A stretch of 15,932 nucleotides of DNA, taken from contig CANHGC010000008.1 of NCBI GenBank assembly GCA_947460045.1, positions 1 through 15,932 of the forward strand. Direction: 5' to 3'. This DNA is from Bacteroidota bacterium. Its GTDB lineage: Bacteria; Bacteroidota; Bacteroidia; NS11-12g; UBA955. Shown piece by piece: positions 8,300 through 15,932 of this stretch. Positions within the stretch are counted from its first letter, which is position 1. Every line of letters starts with the position of its first letter. The notes under the pieces are model-generated. The model searched no databases, was not told where the DNA came from, and saw only the letters and a program-made list of their open reading frames with translations. Both the position numbers and the translations under genes were made by a program.

Positions 8300-9649
8300 A
8301 TGATACACGATTCAATCATTAGAGACAGACTTGTAACTGGCGATAAAACGGCTTCTGACGTTACGCGAGACATTGCAAGACCTATTTTGAACAACCCATC
8401 AACCGCTTGGAAAATCGGCTTTACTTTGTCGCTGATTTTCTTAGGTATTTTTGGTGTGAGTTTGCTATATACCTTGTTTACAGGTATTGGTGTTTGGAAT
8501 ATTAACAAATCAGTGATGTGGGGTTGGGATATTACCAACTTCGTATTTTGGGTGGGTATTGGTCACGCGGGTACCTTGATTTCTGCGGTGTTGTTGTTGT
8601 TCCGTCAAAAATGGCGGATGAGTATCAACCGTTCAGCAGAAGCGATGACCATCTTCGCGGTAATTTGTGCTGCCATGTTCCCCGTGTTTCACATGGGTCG
8701 TGTATGGGTAGGATACTGGGCTTTGCCTTTGCCAAACGGATTTGGTTCACTTTGGGTAAACTTTAACTCTCCTTTGTTGTGGGACGTATTTGCGATTTCT
8801 ACCTACTTCAGCGTATCGTTGTTGTTCTGGTACATCGGCTTGATTCCTGATATTGCTACCATCCGCGACAAAGTGAAATCCAAATTGGGTAAAACCATGT
8901 ATGGTTTCTTCTCAATGGGTTGGACGGGTTCTACACGTACTTGGGCTCGTTATGAATTGATTTCATTGATTTTGGCTGGTTTGAGTACACCTTTGGTACT
9001 TTCGGTTCACACAATTGTATCTACGGATTTTGCAACTTCAGTTATTCCTGGTTGGCATACAACGATTTTCCCTCCATACTTCGTTGCCGGTGCGATTTTC
9101 TCTGGTTTTGGTATGGTGGCTACCTTGTTGGTAGTAGCTAGGAAAGTGATGAACTATGAAAACTACATCACCATTGGACACTTGGATGCGATGACAAAGA
9201 TCATCATGGTAACAGGTACCATTGTGGGTATTGCATACATTACGGAATTTTTCATCGCTTGGTATTCAGGAAACATCTACGAGCAATATGCTTTCACCAA
9301 CCGTATGTTCGGTCCTTACTGGTGGGCTTATTGGAGTATGATGACTTGTAACTTGATTGCACCTCAGGTATTTTGGTTCCGTTGGGCTCGTACTACGCCA
9401 TGGTTCATTTTCATTATGAGTATTGTGGTGAACGTGGGTATGTGGTTTGAGCGTTTTGTAATCATTGTTACATCGTTGCACAGAGATTACTTGCCTTCAA
9501 GTTGGGTAATGTATTCTGGTTCGTTAACAGAAATAGGTTTGTTCCTTGGTACTTTCGGTATCTTCTTTACCTGTTTCTTCTTGTTTGCCAAATTCTTGCC
9601 TGTAATCAACATGGCGGAAGTTAAATCAATCCTTCGCAACCGCGAATAA
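8300..9649 (+). CDS. actC: ACIII subunit ActC, NrfD-like quinol-binding membrane protein
   Basis: ActC is the NrfD/PsrC-family membrane subunit that oxidises menaquinol near the periplasmic face, next to the Fe-S half of ActB. The 449-residue protein has about ten membrane helices, the first at about 38-60. Visible polar residues inside helices include H89 (GIGHAG), H131 (FPVFHMGR) and D162 (LLWDVF). The H131/D162 pair falls where quinol-binding His and Asp residues are described in this family; that placement is from memory. The segment GYWALPLPN and the late [20 protein letters not shown] are typical of ActC. The start at 8300 follows actB by 20 bases and gives the usual cytoplasmic N-terminal tail. 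Confidence 0.95.
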   Translation: MIHDSIIRDRLVTGDKTASDVTRDIARPILNNPSTAWKIGFTLSLIFLGIFGVSLLYTLFTGIGVWNINKSVMWGWDITNFVFWVGIGHAGTLISAVLLLFRQKWRMSINRSAEAMTIFAVICAAMFPVFHMGRVWVGYWALPLPNGFGSLWVNFNSPLLWDVFAISTYFSVSLLFWYIGLIPDIATIRDKVKSKLGKTMYGFFSMGWTGSTRTWARYELISLILAGLSTPLVLSVHTIVSTDFATSVIPGWHTTIFPPYFVAGAIFSGFGMVATLLVVARKVMNYENYITIGHLDAMTKIIMVTGTIVGIAYITEFFIAWYSGNIYEQYAFTNRMFGPYWWAYWSMMTCNLIAPQVFWFRWARTTPWFIFIMSIVVNVGMWFERFVIIVTSLHRDYLPSSWVMYSGSLTEIGLFLGTFGIFFTCFFLFAKFLPVINMAEVKSILRNRE

Positions 9650-9664
9650 GTTCAACCTTTAAAG

Positions 9665-10240
9665 ATGACCATAATGGGAATTTTAGATAAAAAATTAAGT
9701 TTACGCGACCGCAACAAAATGTTGATCGGTGTATGGGAAGATGAAGATCATTTGATGTCTGGTGCCAGTGAATTGGCTAATGCAGGTGTTCACATTCACG
9801 ACATTTATACACCGTATCCTGTACACGGTTTGGATCGTATCATTGGTGCAAGAAGAAGTAAGTTGGCAAGAATTGCATTTTTCTGCGCCATCACTGGTCT
9901 TACATTGATGACCACCATGATTTGGTACATGTATGTGCACGATTGGCCCATGAACATTGGTAACAAGCCAGTGAGATTTACTCCTAGCTGGGCGCCTGTT
10001 ATGTTCGAGGGAACTGTACTTTGTACTGCCTTTGGTATGTCGTTCTTCTTCTTTTGGAGAAATAGATTGGTTCACGGAATTAAAAATGAGTTGTTAGACA
10101 TTCGTCAAACCGATGACAGAATGGTAGTAGCCATCGAAACTGTGAATGGTATGGATGAAAAAGCAGTTTTAGACATCATGAAGAAACATGGTGCTGTAGA
10201 AGTGCGTGAGTTTCACAACGGCGTTCAAACCGTACTTTAA
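9665..10240 (+). CDS. actD: ACIII subunit ActD (DUF3341)
   Basis: This 191-residue protein carries the DUF3341 signature: a cytoplasmic N-terminal domain with IGVWEDEDHLMSGASEL (21-37) and HDIYTPYPVHGLD (45-57), two membrane helices (about 68-91 and 109-131), and a soluble tail with ERxF-like HGAVEVREF. ActD holds no cofactor; in known ACIII structures it packs beside ActC/ActF and is thought to stabilise the complex. Two in-frame starts are possible, M1 (9665) and M4 (9674); the first leaves 15 bases after actC. The order between actC and actE is standard. Confidence 0.94.
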   Translation: MTIMGILDKKLSLRDRNKMLIGVWEDEDHLMSGASELANAGVHIHDIYTPYPVHGLDRIIGARRSKLARIAFFCAITGLTLMTTMIWYMYVHDWPMNIGNKPVRFTPSWAPVMFEGTVLCTAFGMSFFFFWRNRLVHGIKNELLDIRQTDDRMVVAIETVNGMDEKAVLDIMKKHGAVEVREFHNGVQTVL

Positions 10241-10253
10241 TATTTGATTTACA

Positions 10254-10880
10254 ATGAACAACAAACTTTATATCTTGTTCGGTTCAATTGCTGTTTCAGC
10301 ATTGATGAGCAGTTGTGTCAGTCGTGGAAACAATCCTGGTTGGGAATATGCTCCAGACATGTATTATTCCAAAGGTTACGAAGCCTACAATCAAGGTGAT
10401 AGCAATACTGTGAATCCTTACGGGATGAACATGCGTGAGCCTGTGGCTGGTACCGTTGCAGTAGGTAAATTGGATTATAAATACAATTTAGAGAATACAG
10501 GTGAAGGTTATGATGCTTCTGCGTCTCTTTCTGCTCCTGTAGATGCAACTTTGGAAGATGGAAGAGGGAAGTATTTGTACGATGTATATTGCACGCCTTG
10601 TCATGGTGCCACTGGTGCCAATGATGGTGAAGTGTTCAAAAAAGTATCTACACTTAAGCCCGCGTGGAAAGGTTACTCTGATGAGTATATCAAAACACTT
10701 CCTGAAGGAAAAATTTATCACACCTTAACTTATGGCAAAAACAACATGGGTAGTCACGCGTCTGTTTTGAGTCCTAAAGATCGTTGGAAAGTGATTAAAT
10801 ATGTTAAATTCTTGAGCAGTCAAAGCGCTACTTCAACTGAAGTTGCTGCGGCTGATTCTACAATGGCTACCACTAAATAA
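10254..10880 (+). CDS. actE: ACIII subunit ActE, monohaem cytochrome c lipoprotein
   Basis: The protein is 208 residues. A short signal ends in LMSSC (C21), a reasonable lipobox, which fits the lipid-anchored ActE of known complexes. The linker contains the ActE hallmarks PDMYYS (34-39) and MREPVAGTVA (60-69). The cytochrome domain starts with GKYLYDVYCTPCHG (haem motif 113-117) and has a likely Met axial ligand at NNMGSH (M165). It probably takes electrons from the ActA haems or passes them to the terminal oxidase; which of these is not shown by sequence. The start is 13 bases after actD and the stop 10 bases before actF. The last ~20 residues are a low-complexity Ser/Thr/Ala tail. Confidence 0.95.
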   Translation: MNNKLYILFGSIAVSALMSSCVSRGNNPGWEYAPDMYYSKGYEAYNQGDSNTVNPYGMNMREPVAGTVAVGKLDYKYNLENTGEGYDASASLSAPVDATLEDGRGKYLYDVYCTPCHGATGANDGEVFKKVSTLKPAWKGYSDEYIKTLPEGKIYHTLTYGKNNMGSHASVLSPKDRWKVIKYVKFLSSQSATSTEVAAADSTMATTK

Positions 10881-10890
10881 GCGAAATAAA

Positions 10891-12291
10891 ATGGGACACG
10901 GACATCATCACGTTGAAGTTAAACAGGAGCAATTCGTTTTTTCTCCTAAAGCAAAAAGGTTCTCAATCATATTAATGGTTTTAGGACTCGTTCTTGTAGG
11001 TCTTGGTATTGCAAATTTGGGTGGTCATGACAACAAACATGAAGCGAAAACTGAAACTGCAGCCCATGGAGAGCACGGTGTTGCCGCTCATGAAGCTGAA
11101 GGACATCAAGCAGCCGCTCATGAAGAACATGGAAACGTTCCCAATGAGGCCTTCGGTCCTCGTATGGAGTTTCATCCTTTAGACAAACCCGCCAACACAC
11201 GTATTTGGGCGAATTTCATGATCGTAGGATACTTTTTCCTCATGATCTCATTGGTATCTTTGATGTGGTACGCCATTCAATATGTTGCCAATGCCGGTTG
11301 GTCTGTAGGTATAAAAAGAGTTCCAGAAGCCATTATGACCTTCATGCCAGTACCTTTTGTTATTTTAATGATTGGTTTGTTGATGGGCAAAAATGATATT
11401 TATCACTGGGCGCATTATGAACATCTTGGCTTAAAGCCAGGTGAAGTGGGCTACGATGCGATACTTGCTGGTAAATCAGGTTTCTTGAACACCACCATGT
11501 TGTTCGCTTTTCCAACTGTGTTGGTTGTTATTTGGTATTTCTTGATGCGTAAATTACGCGCACTGTCAGCCGCTGAAGACAATGGTACCAAGGGCGATGT
11601 GAGCTTTTTCAGAACATCAACCAAGTTCAGTGCAGCTTTTGCGGTAATATTTGGTTTCACCATGTCGATCATCGCTTGGTTGTTGATCATGTCGGTTGAC
11701 GCACACTGGTATTCTACCATCTTTGGATTTTACAATTTCGTAACACACTGGGTAACTATGATTACCATTATGGCTTTCATCGTTGCTTACGTGAAGAAAG
11801 AAGGATATTTGGGTATCGTTACCAATGAGCACATGCACGATTTGGGTAAATTCATGTTTGCCTTCACCGTATTCTGGGCTTATTTGTGGCTTTCTCAATA
11901 CTTGTTGATCTGGTATGCACAAATCCCTGAGGAAATGGCTTACTACCAAATCCGATTTGAAAATTACAAATTCAACTTCTTATTGAATTTTGTGATGTGT
12001 TTCTGCATTCCTTTCTTGGGATTGTTGATGCGCTCTGCAAAACGTAATAGATATGTTTTGGCTATCATTGGATCAATCATGATTTTGGGTCACTACCACG
12101 ATGTATGGTTGATGGTATTCCCTGGCGTATTTGGTTCTGGTATGCAATTTGGATTCTTGGAATTGGGTATGTTCTTGTTCGTGGCTGGTCTATTTGTATA
12201 CTGGGTATTCACAGCACTTACAAAACGTGGATTGGTTGCTATCAATCACCCATATTTGGACGAGTCTGTTCATCACGACGTTGGAGTTTAA
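10891..12291 (+). CDS. actF: ACIII subunit ActF, second NrfD-like membrane protein
   Basis: I choose the ATG at 10891 (466 residues), ten bases after actE; an in-frame ATG at 10843 lies inside actE and adds an unlikely leader. The protein starts MGHGHHH, then a first helix (about 24-43), then a loop (44-106) with eight histidines in a stretch rich in Ala, Glu and Gly. The remaining nine or so helices are NrfD-like, with a VDAHWYSTIFGFY segment and GHYHDVW late in the protein. ActF is the pseudo-symmetric partner of ActC; a quinone site has not been established for it and a role in proton movement has been proposed. It is the last gene of the operon here: a strong terminator follows 19 bases after its stop. 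Confidence 0.95.
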   Translation: MGHGHHHVEVKQEQFVFSPKAKRFSIILMVLGLVLVGLGIANLGGHDNKHEAKTETAAHGEHGVAAHEAEGHQAAAHEEHGNVPNEAFGPRMEFHPLDKPANTRIWANFMIVGYFFLMISLVSLMWYAIQYVANAGWSVGIKRVPEAIMTFMPVPFVILMIGLLMGKNDIYHWAHYEHLGLKPGEVGYDAILAGKSGFLNTTMLFAFPTVLVVIWYFLMRKLRALSAAEDNGTKGDVSFFRTSTKFSAAFAVIFGFTMSIIAWLLIMSVDAHWYSTIFGFYNFVTHWVTMITIMAFIVAYVKKEGYLGIVTNEHMHDLGKFMFAFTVFWAYLWLSQYLLIWYAQIPEEMAYYQIRFENYKFNFLLNFVMCFCIPFLGLLMRSAKRNRYVLAIIGSIMILGHYHDVWLMVFPGVFGSGMQFGFLELGMFLFVAGLFVYWVFTALTKRGLVAINHPYLDESVHHDVGV

Positions 12292-12310
12292 TAAAACCAA
12301 AAATTATATT

Positions 12311-12344
12311 AAAAGGCCACTTCAACGAAGTGGCCTTTTTCTTG
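12311..12344 (+). terminator. Rho-independent terminator of the ACIII operon
   Basis: A perfect 13-bp stem (12311-12323 with 12327-12339) closes a three-base loop (AAC) and runs into TTTTTCTT. It lies 19 bases after the actF stop, so the operon is cut off from valS. Confidence 0.95.
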
Positions 12345-12385
12345 TACATGCAATAAAATCAACCCAAAAGACAAATTCAAAATCG

Positions 12386-12393
12386 TAATTTTG
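12386..12393 (+). promoter_or_regulatory. -7 promoter box of valS (TAATTTTG)
   Basis: This exact TAnnTTTG match ends 5 bases before the valS ATG. No TTG -33 element is seen at 17-23 bases. The gap 12345-12398 has no room for a T-box leader, so tRNA-sensing attenuation, common in Firmicutes valS, is absent. The predicted mRNA starts at or beside the ATG. Confidence 0.6.
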
Positions 12394-12398
12394 TAATA

Positions 12399-15023
12399 AT
12401 GGAAATTTCCGCCAAATACAATCCTTCAACCATCGAAGACAAATGGTACAAACATTGGTTGTCCCAAAAATATTTCAAATCAGTGCCCGATGAACGTCCG
12501 GCATACACCATAGTCATACCACCTCCCAATGTAACTGGGGTATTGCATATGGGGCACATGTTGAACAATACCATTCAAGATGTATTGATACGCAAAGCAC
12601 GTAAGCAAGGGTTCAATGCTTGTTGGGTGCCAGGTACAGACCATGCCAGTATTGCAACGGAAGCCAAAGTAGTAAAATTGCTTGCAGAACAAGGGATTCC
12701 CAAATCTTCTTTAACCCGTGAAGAATTTTTGTCGCATGCTTTCGCTTGGAAAGAGAAGTATGGCAACATCATTTTGGAGCAGTTGCAGAAGTTGGGTGCA
12801 AGTTGTGATTGGGATAGAACCCGCTTTACAATGGAGCCAAGTCTCTATGAGGCGGTTGTGGATGTTTTCATAGATCTTTATCGGAAAGGACTCATTTACC
12901 GTGGCACCAAAATGGTGAATTGGGATCCGGCAGGACAAACCACGTTGAGCGATGAAGAGGTGATTTTTAAAGAAACGCCCGATCAGCTATTTTATGTGAT
13001 TTATAAAGGGGTTGATTTCGATGGTGAGTTGATGGTAGCAACGGCGAGGCCAGAAACCATTGCGGGTGACGTGGCTGTTTGTGTGAATCCGAACGATGAA
13101 CGCTACCGTGATTTGATCGGTAAGAAAGTTATGGTTCCCCTGATAAACAGGGAAATATCGATTATCGCTGATGATTATATCGATATAGAATTTGGTACGG
13201 GGGTGTTGAAAGTAACACCGGCCCATGATATCAATGATTATAACATCGGCTTAAAATACAAGCTGCCTGTGATTGACACGTTGAACGCCGACGGTACAAT
13301 TGCCGATGCTGGTCAATTGTTCGTCGGTCAAGATCGTTTTGTGGCCAGAAAGCAATGGGTGAAAGCCTTGAAAGAAGCGGAGTTGTTGGCCAAACAGGAA
13401 AATTACATCCACAATGTGGGTTACAGCGAGAGAACGGATGCGGTGGTAGAACCAAGAATCAGCACTCAATGGTTTATGGACATGCAAATGTTTATGAAGA
13501 AGAACCCAGAAGTGCTTTCATCGGTAATGGACGATGAGATAAATTTCTATCCCGCCAAATTGAAGAATACCTATAAGCATTGGATGGAGAATGTGAAAGA
13601 TTGGAACATTTCACGACAGTTGTGGTGGGGACATCGTATTCCAGCTTGGTATAATGGCAATGGAGAAGTTGTAGTTGCAAAAACGGCAGAAGAAGCGGTA
13701 ATTGAGTTTGCGAAAAAGTCTATCACAGTAACATCGTCTGAAATAAATCAAGACCCTGATGTACTAGACACTTGGTTTAGTTCTTGGCTGTGGCCGATTT
13801 CTGTATTCGATGGAATAGGAGAGCATGCCAACAAAACAGAGCTGGATTATTATTATCCAACCAATGACTTGGTAACCGGGCCAGATATTTTGTTTTTCTG
13901 GGTTGCCAGAATGATTATGGCGGGATATGAATTTGAAGGTAAAATGCCTTTCAAAAATGTGTATTTCACCGGATTGATTCGTGATAAACAGCGCAGGAAA
14001 ATGAGCAAAAGTTTGGGTAACAGCCCAGATGCTTTGGAGTTGATAGAGAAATTTGGTGCAGACGCGGTTCGAATGGGCTTGCTGTTGTGTTCGCCTGCTG
14101 GAAACGATATTTTATTCGATGAAACACAGATCGAACAGGGCAGGAATTTTTGCAACAAAATTTGGAATGCGTTTAGGCTAATTCAGGGATGGGAAACAGC
14201 GGATACTGACGCTACAATTGCATCTAATCAAGCCAAATTTTATATCGAAAATAGAATCAACGCAGTTTTAGTTGAAAACGAAAAGTTGTTTTCAGAATTC
14301 CGTTTGTCGGATGCGTTGATGGCTACATATAAGTTGATTTGGGACGATTTCTGTGCCATTTATCTCGAGGCGATTAAACCCCCTTATGGTGAGCCGATTG
14401 CCAAAGTTACCCAGCAGGAGGCACAAGGTGTTTTGCTGCAATTAATGTCGTTGTTACACCCATACATGCCGTTCATTTCTGAAGAAATTGCCAGTTTGAT
14501 TTCGGTGGACGGTGAATTTGAATCATTGGTAACATCGCCATATCCGCAACCTTCCGCGGTCAATGAAAATCAAGTGGCATCTGAGCCGATGTTGTTGGTT
14601 TCTGAAATTCGGAATTTGAGGAATACAAAAGGGCTTTCACCCAAAGAAACGTTGGAGTTGTGGGTGCCTGATGCTGCAAATTCGTTGCGTGCTATGAAGG
14701 AATTTGTTGAGAAATTGGCCAATGTGAGTTTGCATTTTGATATCGATTCAAAGCCGGTGAATGGCTTGCCTTTGATCATCGGTGTATATGAAATATGGGT
14801 TCAATTGGAGATAGAAGTTGATCCGAAAAAGGAATTGGAAGATTTGGTTAAAGAAAAAGTGTATTACGAGGGGTTTGTGAAGTCGGTGATGGCTAAATTG
14901 GGTAACGAGCGATTTGTGCAAAATGCAAAACCCGAGGTGGTTGAAATTGAACGCAAGAAACTTGCCGATGCGAATGAAAAGCTCACGCTCATTCAAAACC
15001 GCATGAATCAAATTGGAGGATAA
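12399..15023 (+). CDS. valS: Valyl-tRNA synthetase
   Basis: This class I aminoacyl-tRNA synthetase joins valine to tRNA-Val in the cytoplasm. It is complete at 874 residues. The N-terminal YNP..IEDKWYKHW is typical. The ATP site has HMGH (50-53) in PPPNVTGVLHMGH, and the KMSKS loop is exact at 534-538 (RRKMSKSLGN). Between them lies the CP1 editing domain with ATARPETIAGD and GTGVLKVTPAHD, which hydrolyses mischarged Thr-tRNA. WFSSWLWP follows the editing domain. The C-terminal ~70 residues are the charged coiled-coil tRNA-binding arm (KKELEDLVKEK onward, ending NRMNQIGG), which distinguishes ValRS from IleRS. It has its own promoter and ends before the shared hairpin terminator. No defect is visible. 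Confidence 0.99.
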   Translation: MEISAKYNPSTIEDKWYKHWLSQKYFKSVPDERPAYTIVIPPPNVTGVLHMGHMLNNTIQDVLIRKARKQGFNACWVPGTDHASIATEAKVVKLLAEQGIPKSSLTREEFLSHAFAWKEKYGNIILEQLQKLGASCDWDRTRFTMEPSLYEAVVDVFIDLYRKGLIYRGTKMVNWDPAGQTTLSDEEVIFKETPDQLFYVIYKGVDFDGELMVATARPETIAGDVAVCVNPNDERYRDLIGKKVMVPLINREISIIADDYIDIEFGTGVLKVTPAHDINDYNIGLKYKLPVIDTLNADGTIADAGQLFVGQDRFVARKQWVKALKEAELLAKQENYIHNVGYSERTDAVVEPRISTQWFMDMQMFMKKNPEVLSSVMDDEINFYPAKLKNTYKHWMENVKDWNISRQLWWGHRIPAWYNGNGEVVVAKTAEEAVIEFAKKSITVTSSEINQDPDVLDTWFSSWLWPISVFDGIGEHANKTELDYYYPTNDLVTGPDILFFWVARMIMAGYEFEGKMPFKNVYFTGLIRDKQRRKMSKSLGNSPDALELIEKFGADAVRMGLLLCSPAGNDILFDETQIEQGRNFCNKIWNAFRLIQGWETADTDATIASNQAKFYIENRINAVLVENEKLFSEFRLSDALMATYKLIWDDFCAIYLEAIKPPYGEPIAKVTQQEAQGVLLQLMSLLHPYMPFISEEIASLISVDGEFESLVTSPYPQPSAVNENQVASEPMLLVSEIRNLRNTKGLSPKETLELWVPDAANSLRAMKEFVEKLANVSLHFDIDSKPVNGLPLIIGVYEIWVQLEIEVDPKKELEDLVKEKVYYEGFVKSVMAKLGNERFVQNAKPEVVEIERKKLADANEKLTLIQNRMNQIGG

Positions 15024-15084
15024 CGCAGAATCCCAGCGTTTACCCTGATTCATTCATAATAGTGCTGACTTTTTGAATTATGTC

Positions 15085-15125
15085 AAATAAACAAATGGCT
15101 CCATTTCGGAGCCATTTGTTTATTT
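15085..15125. terminator. Bidirectional terminator between valS and the PAP2/haloperoxidase gene
   Basis: A perfect 18-bp stem (15085-15102 with 15108-15125) closes a five-base loop (ATTTC). The outer part is A/T-rich on both sides, so it can terminate transcription from either direction between these convergent genes. The stop codon of the minus-strand gene (15120-15122) lies inside the stem. Confidence 0.92.
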
Positions 15126-15932
15126 CTTGGTTTTTAAATGTTCTATGTGGTAGGAGCCCACATCATTGCCCAGCTTTTTACCTTTTTCAATCGCATCGAT
15201 AAAATGGATACCTCCATACAATCGTGAAATGCATGCTTGGTTACTAGCTTCTCTGAAGTTCTTGAATTTCCTTACACCCAGCCCAAATTTGTATTCTGCA
15301 CTGTCTGTGAATTCGTATTCGCCAAAAGTAGCTGTTAATACGCTAGCTGCCGCACTCGATACTACACTGTGTCCAGATGGATACTCCGGAAACGCAGGTG
15401 TTTGTATGGGGCTTACCCAACTAGAGTCAATCAATTCGTGCACCGCGGTGATGGGTCTCAAATAATCGGTTTTGTATTTCACATGCCAACAAGTGATAAA
15501 TGCATCAAATATGGCCGATGACAATCGCATCATCCCGTCTGCTGTTTCTATCAATGAATAATTCTTTTGTCTCGCAACGGTAGAAAACATCGATAACCAA
15601 TGACCCGCAGGAGAAACCTTCAAAACATTGATGGTGGCATGACCGTAATGAACAGACGCATTTGGATTATCGTCCCAATACCAGGCGGTTTTTAAGTGGT
15701 TGGAATCCTTTTTATTGACGGTGTCGTATACCTGTTTGGTGATCGAATAGAAACGAGATGATTTTGATTTGCTGTAAGGTTCTGGTTGTTCGTAGCTAAA
15801 ATCTTTTACAGAATGAACCAATACGGGACGAATTCTTCCCCAATTGGGCTCTATGGCTTCCATAAAATCCGGGGGTGTTTGTTCCCATGAACCTGCGTTG
15901 TTTTTGGTTAAGAAAAATTCTCTACCACGGAA
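15120..15932 (-). CDS. Vanadium-dependent haloperoxidase / PAP2-family protein (5'-truncated by window edge)
   Basis: The minus frame stays open to the right edge, so the Met at 15863 is internal and the gene starts outside the window; 270 residues are visible. Upstream of that Met the frame reads GSWEQTPPDF, then EAIEPNWG..RP, typical of vanadium haloperoxidase-like proteins. Counting from the internal Met, the oxyanion pocket residues are present in order: W126, K129, R136 (KYKTDYLRP), F158, S163-G164-H165 (PSGHS), R214 and H220 (RLYGGIHF). The K-x6-R, SGH and R-x5-H pattern binds vanadate in haloperoxidases and phosphate in PAP2 acid phosphatases. Secretion is likely for the family, but the signal region is not visible. 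Substrate cannot be read from sequence; a phosphatase is the alternative. Confidence 0.87.
   Translation of the reverse strand, partial: FRGREFFLTKNNAGSWEQTPPDFMEAIEPNWGRIRPVLVHSVKDFSYEQPEPYSKSKSSRFYSITKQVYDTVNKKDSNHLKTAWYWDDNPNASVHYGHATINVLKVSPAGHWLSMFSTVARQKNYSLIETADGMMRLSSAIFDAFITCWHVKYKTDYLRPITAVHELIDSSWVSPIQTPAFPEYPSGHSVVSSAAASVLTATFGEYEFTDSAEYKFGLGVRKFKNFREASNQACISRLYGGIHFIDAIEKGKKLGNDVGSYHIEHLKTKK

Noticed and set aside
10843..10890. Upstream start for ActF
   Set aside because: It lies inside actE and adds a 16-residue leader; the ATG at 10891 begins the MGHGHHH start ten bases after the actE stop.
12345..12398. T-box or other leader attenuator before valS
   Set aside because: Only 54 bases between the operon terminator and the ATG; no specifier stem or T-box sequence fits there.
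15166..15465. 99-codon + strand frame opposite the haloperoxidase gene
   Set aside because: The minus frame carries the vanadate-site residues; this is its antisense shadow.

Overview
The window looks like a chromosomal segment of a Bacteroidota bacterium (Flavobacteriia/Cytophagia/Chitinophagia-like; the genus cannot be told). The signs are a complete Bacteroidota-type Alternative Complex III operon, several matches to the Bacteroidota promoter -7 box TAnnTTTG just upstream of start codons, weak or absent Shine-Dalgarno sequences, and moderate-to-low G+C. There are eleven complete protein genes, one gene cut by the right edge, and the tail of one cut by the left edge. I see no rRNA, tRNA, CRISPR array, insertion sequence or phage gene.

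Layout. Bases 1-96 hold the end of an upstream gene, its hairpin terminator, and the promoter of a small His-rich membrane protein (97-729, +). That gene converges on a VUT/YhhQ-type queuosine-precursor transporter (738-1481, -). A 100-base divergent promoter region separates the transporter from a two-gene unit: an exported TPR protein (1582-2637, +) and a lytic transglycosylase, probably a lipoprotein (2649-3563, +). After a 251-base AT-rich gap with a good TAnnTTTG box comes the core of the window, actABCDEF (3815-12291, +). Its genes are 10-25 bases apart and end at a perfect 13-bp hairpin terminator. valS (12399-15023, +) follows with its own promoter. A perfect 18-bp hairpin serves as a two-way terminator between valS and a vanadium-haloperoxidase/PAP2-family gene (15120 to beyond 15932, -).

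How it works together. The six Act proteins form a quinol:cytochrome c oxidoreductase that replaces the bc1 complex. ActC (and ActF) sit in the membrane and handle quinol. ActB carries four Fe-S clusters. ActA carries six haem-binding motifs and ActE one, taking electrons out to a terminal oxidase. The cytochrome oxidase genes that often follow actF in this phylum are not here; the operon stops and valS begins.

I found no clearly undescribed system. The points most worth a second look are: TAnnTTTG boxes 5-8 bases from three start codons, predicting leaderless or nearly leaderless mRNAs; the fused six-haem ActA; a complete four-cysteine motif in the ActB molybdopterin-like half; the His-rich insertion in ActF; and the intact vanadate pocket in the right-edge gene.
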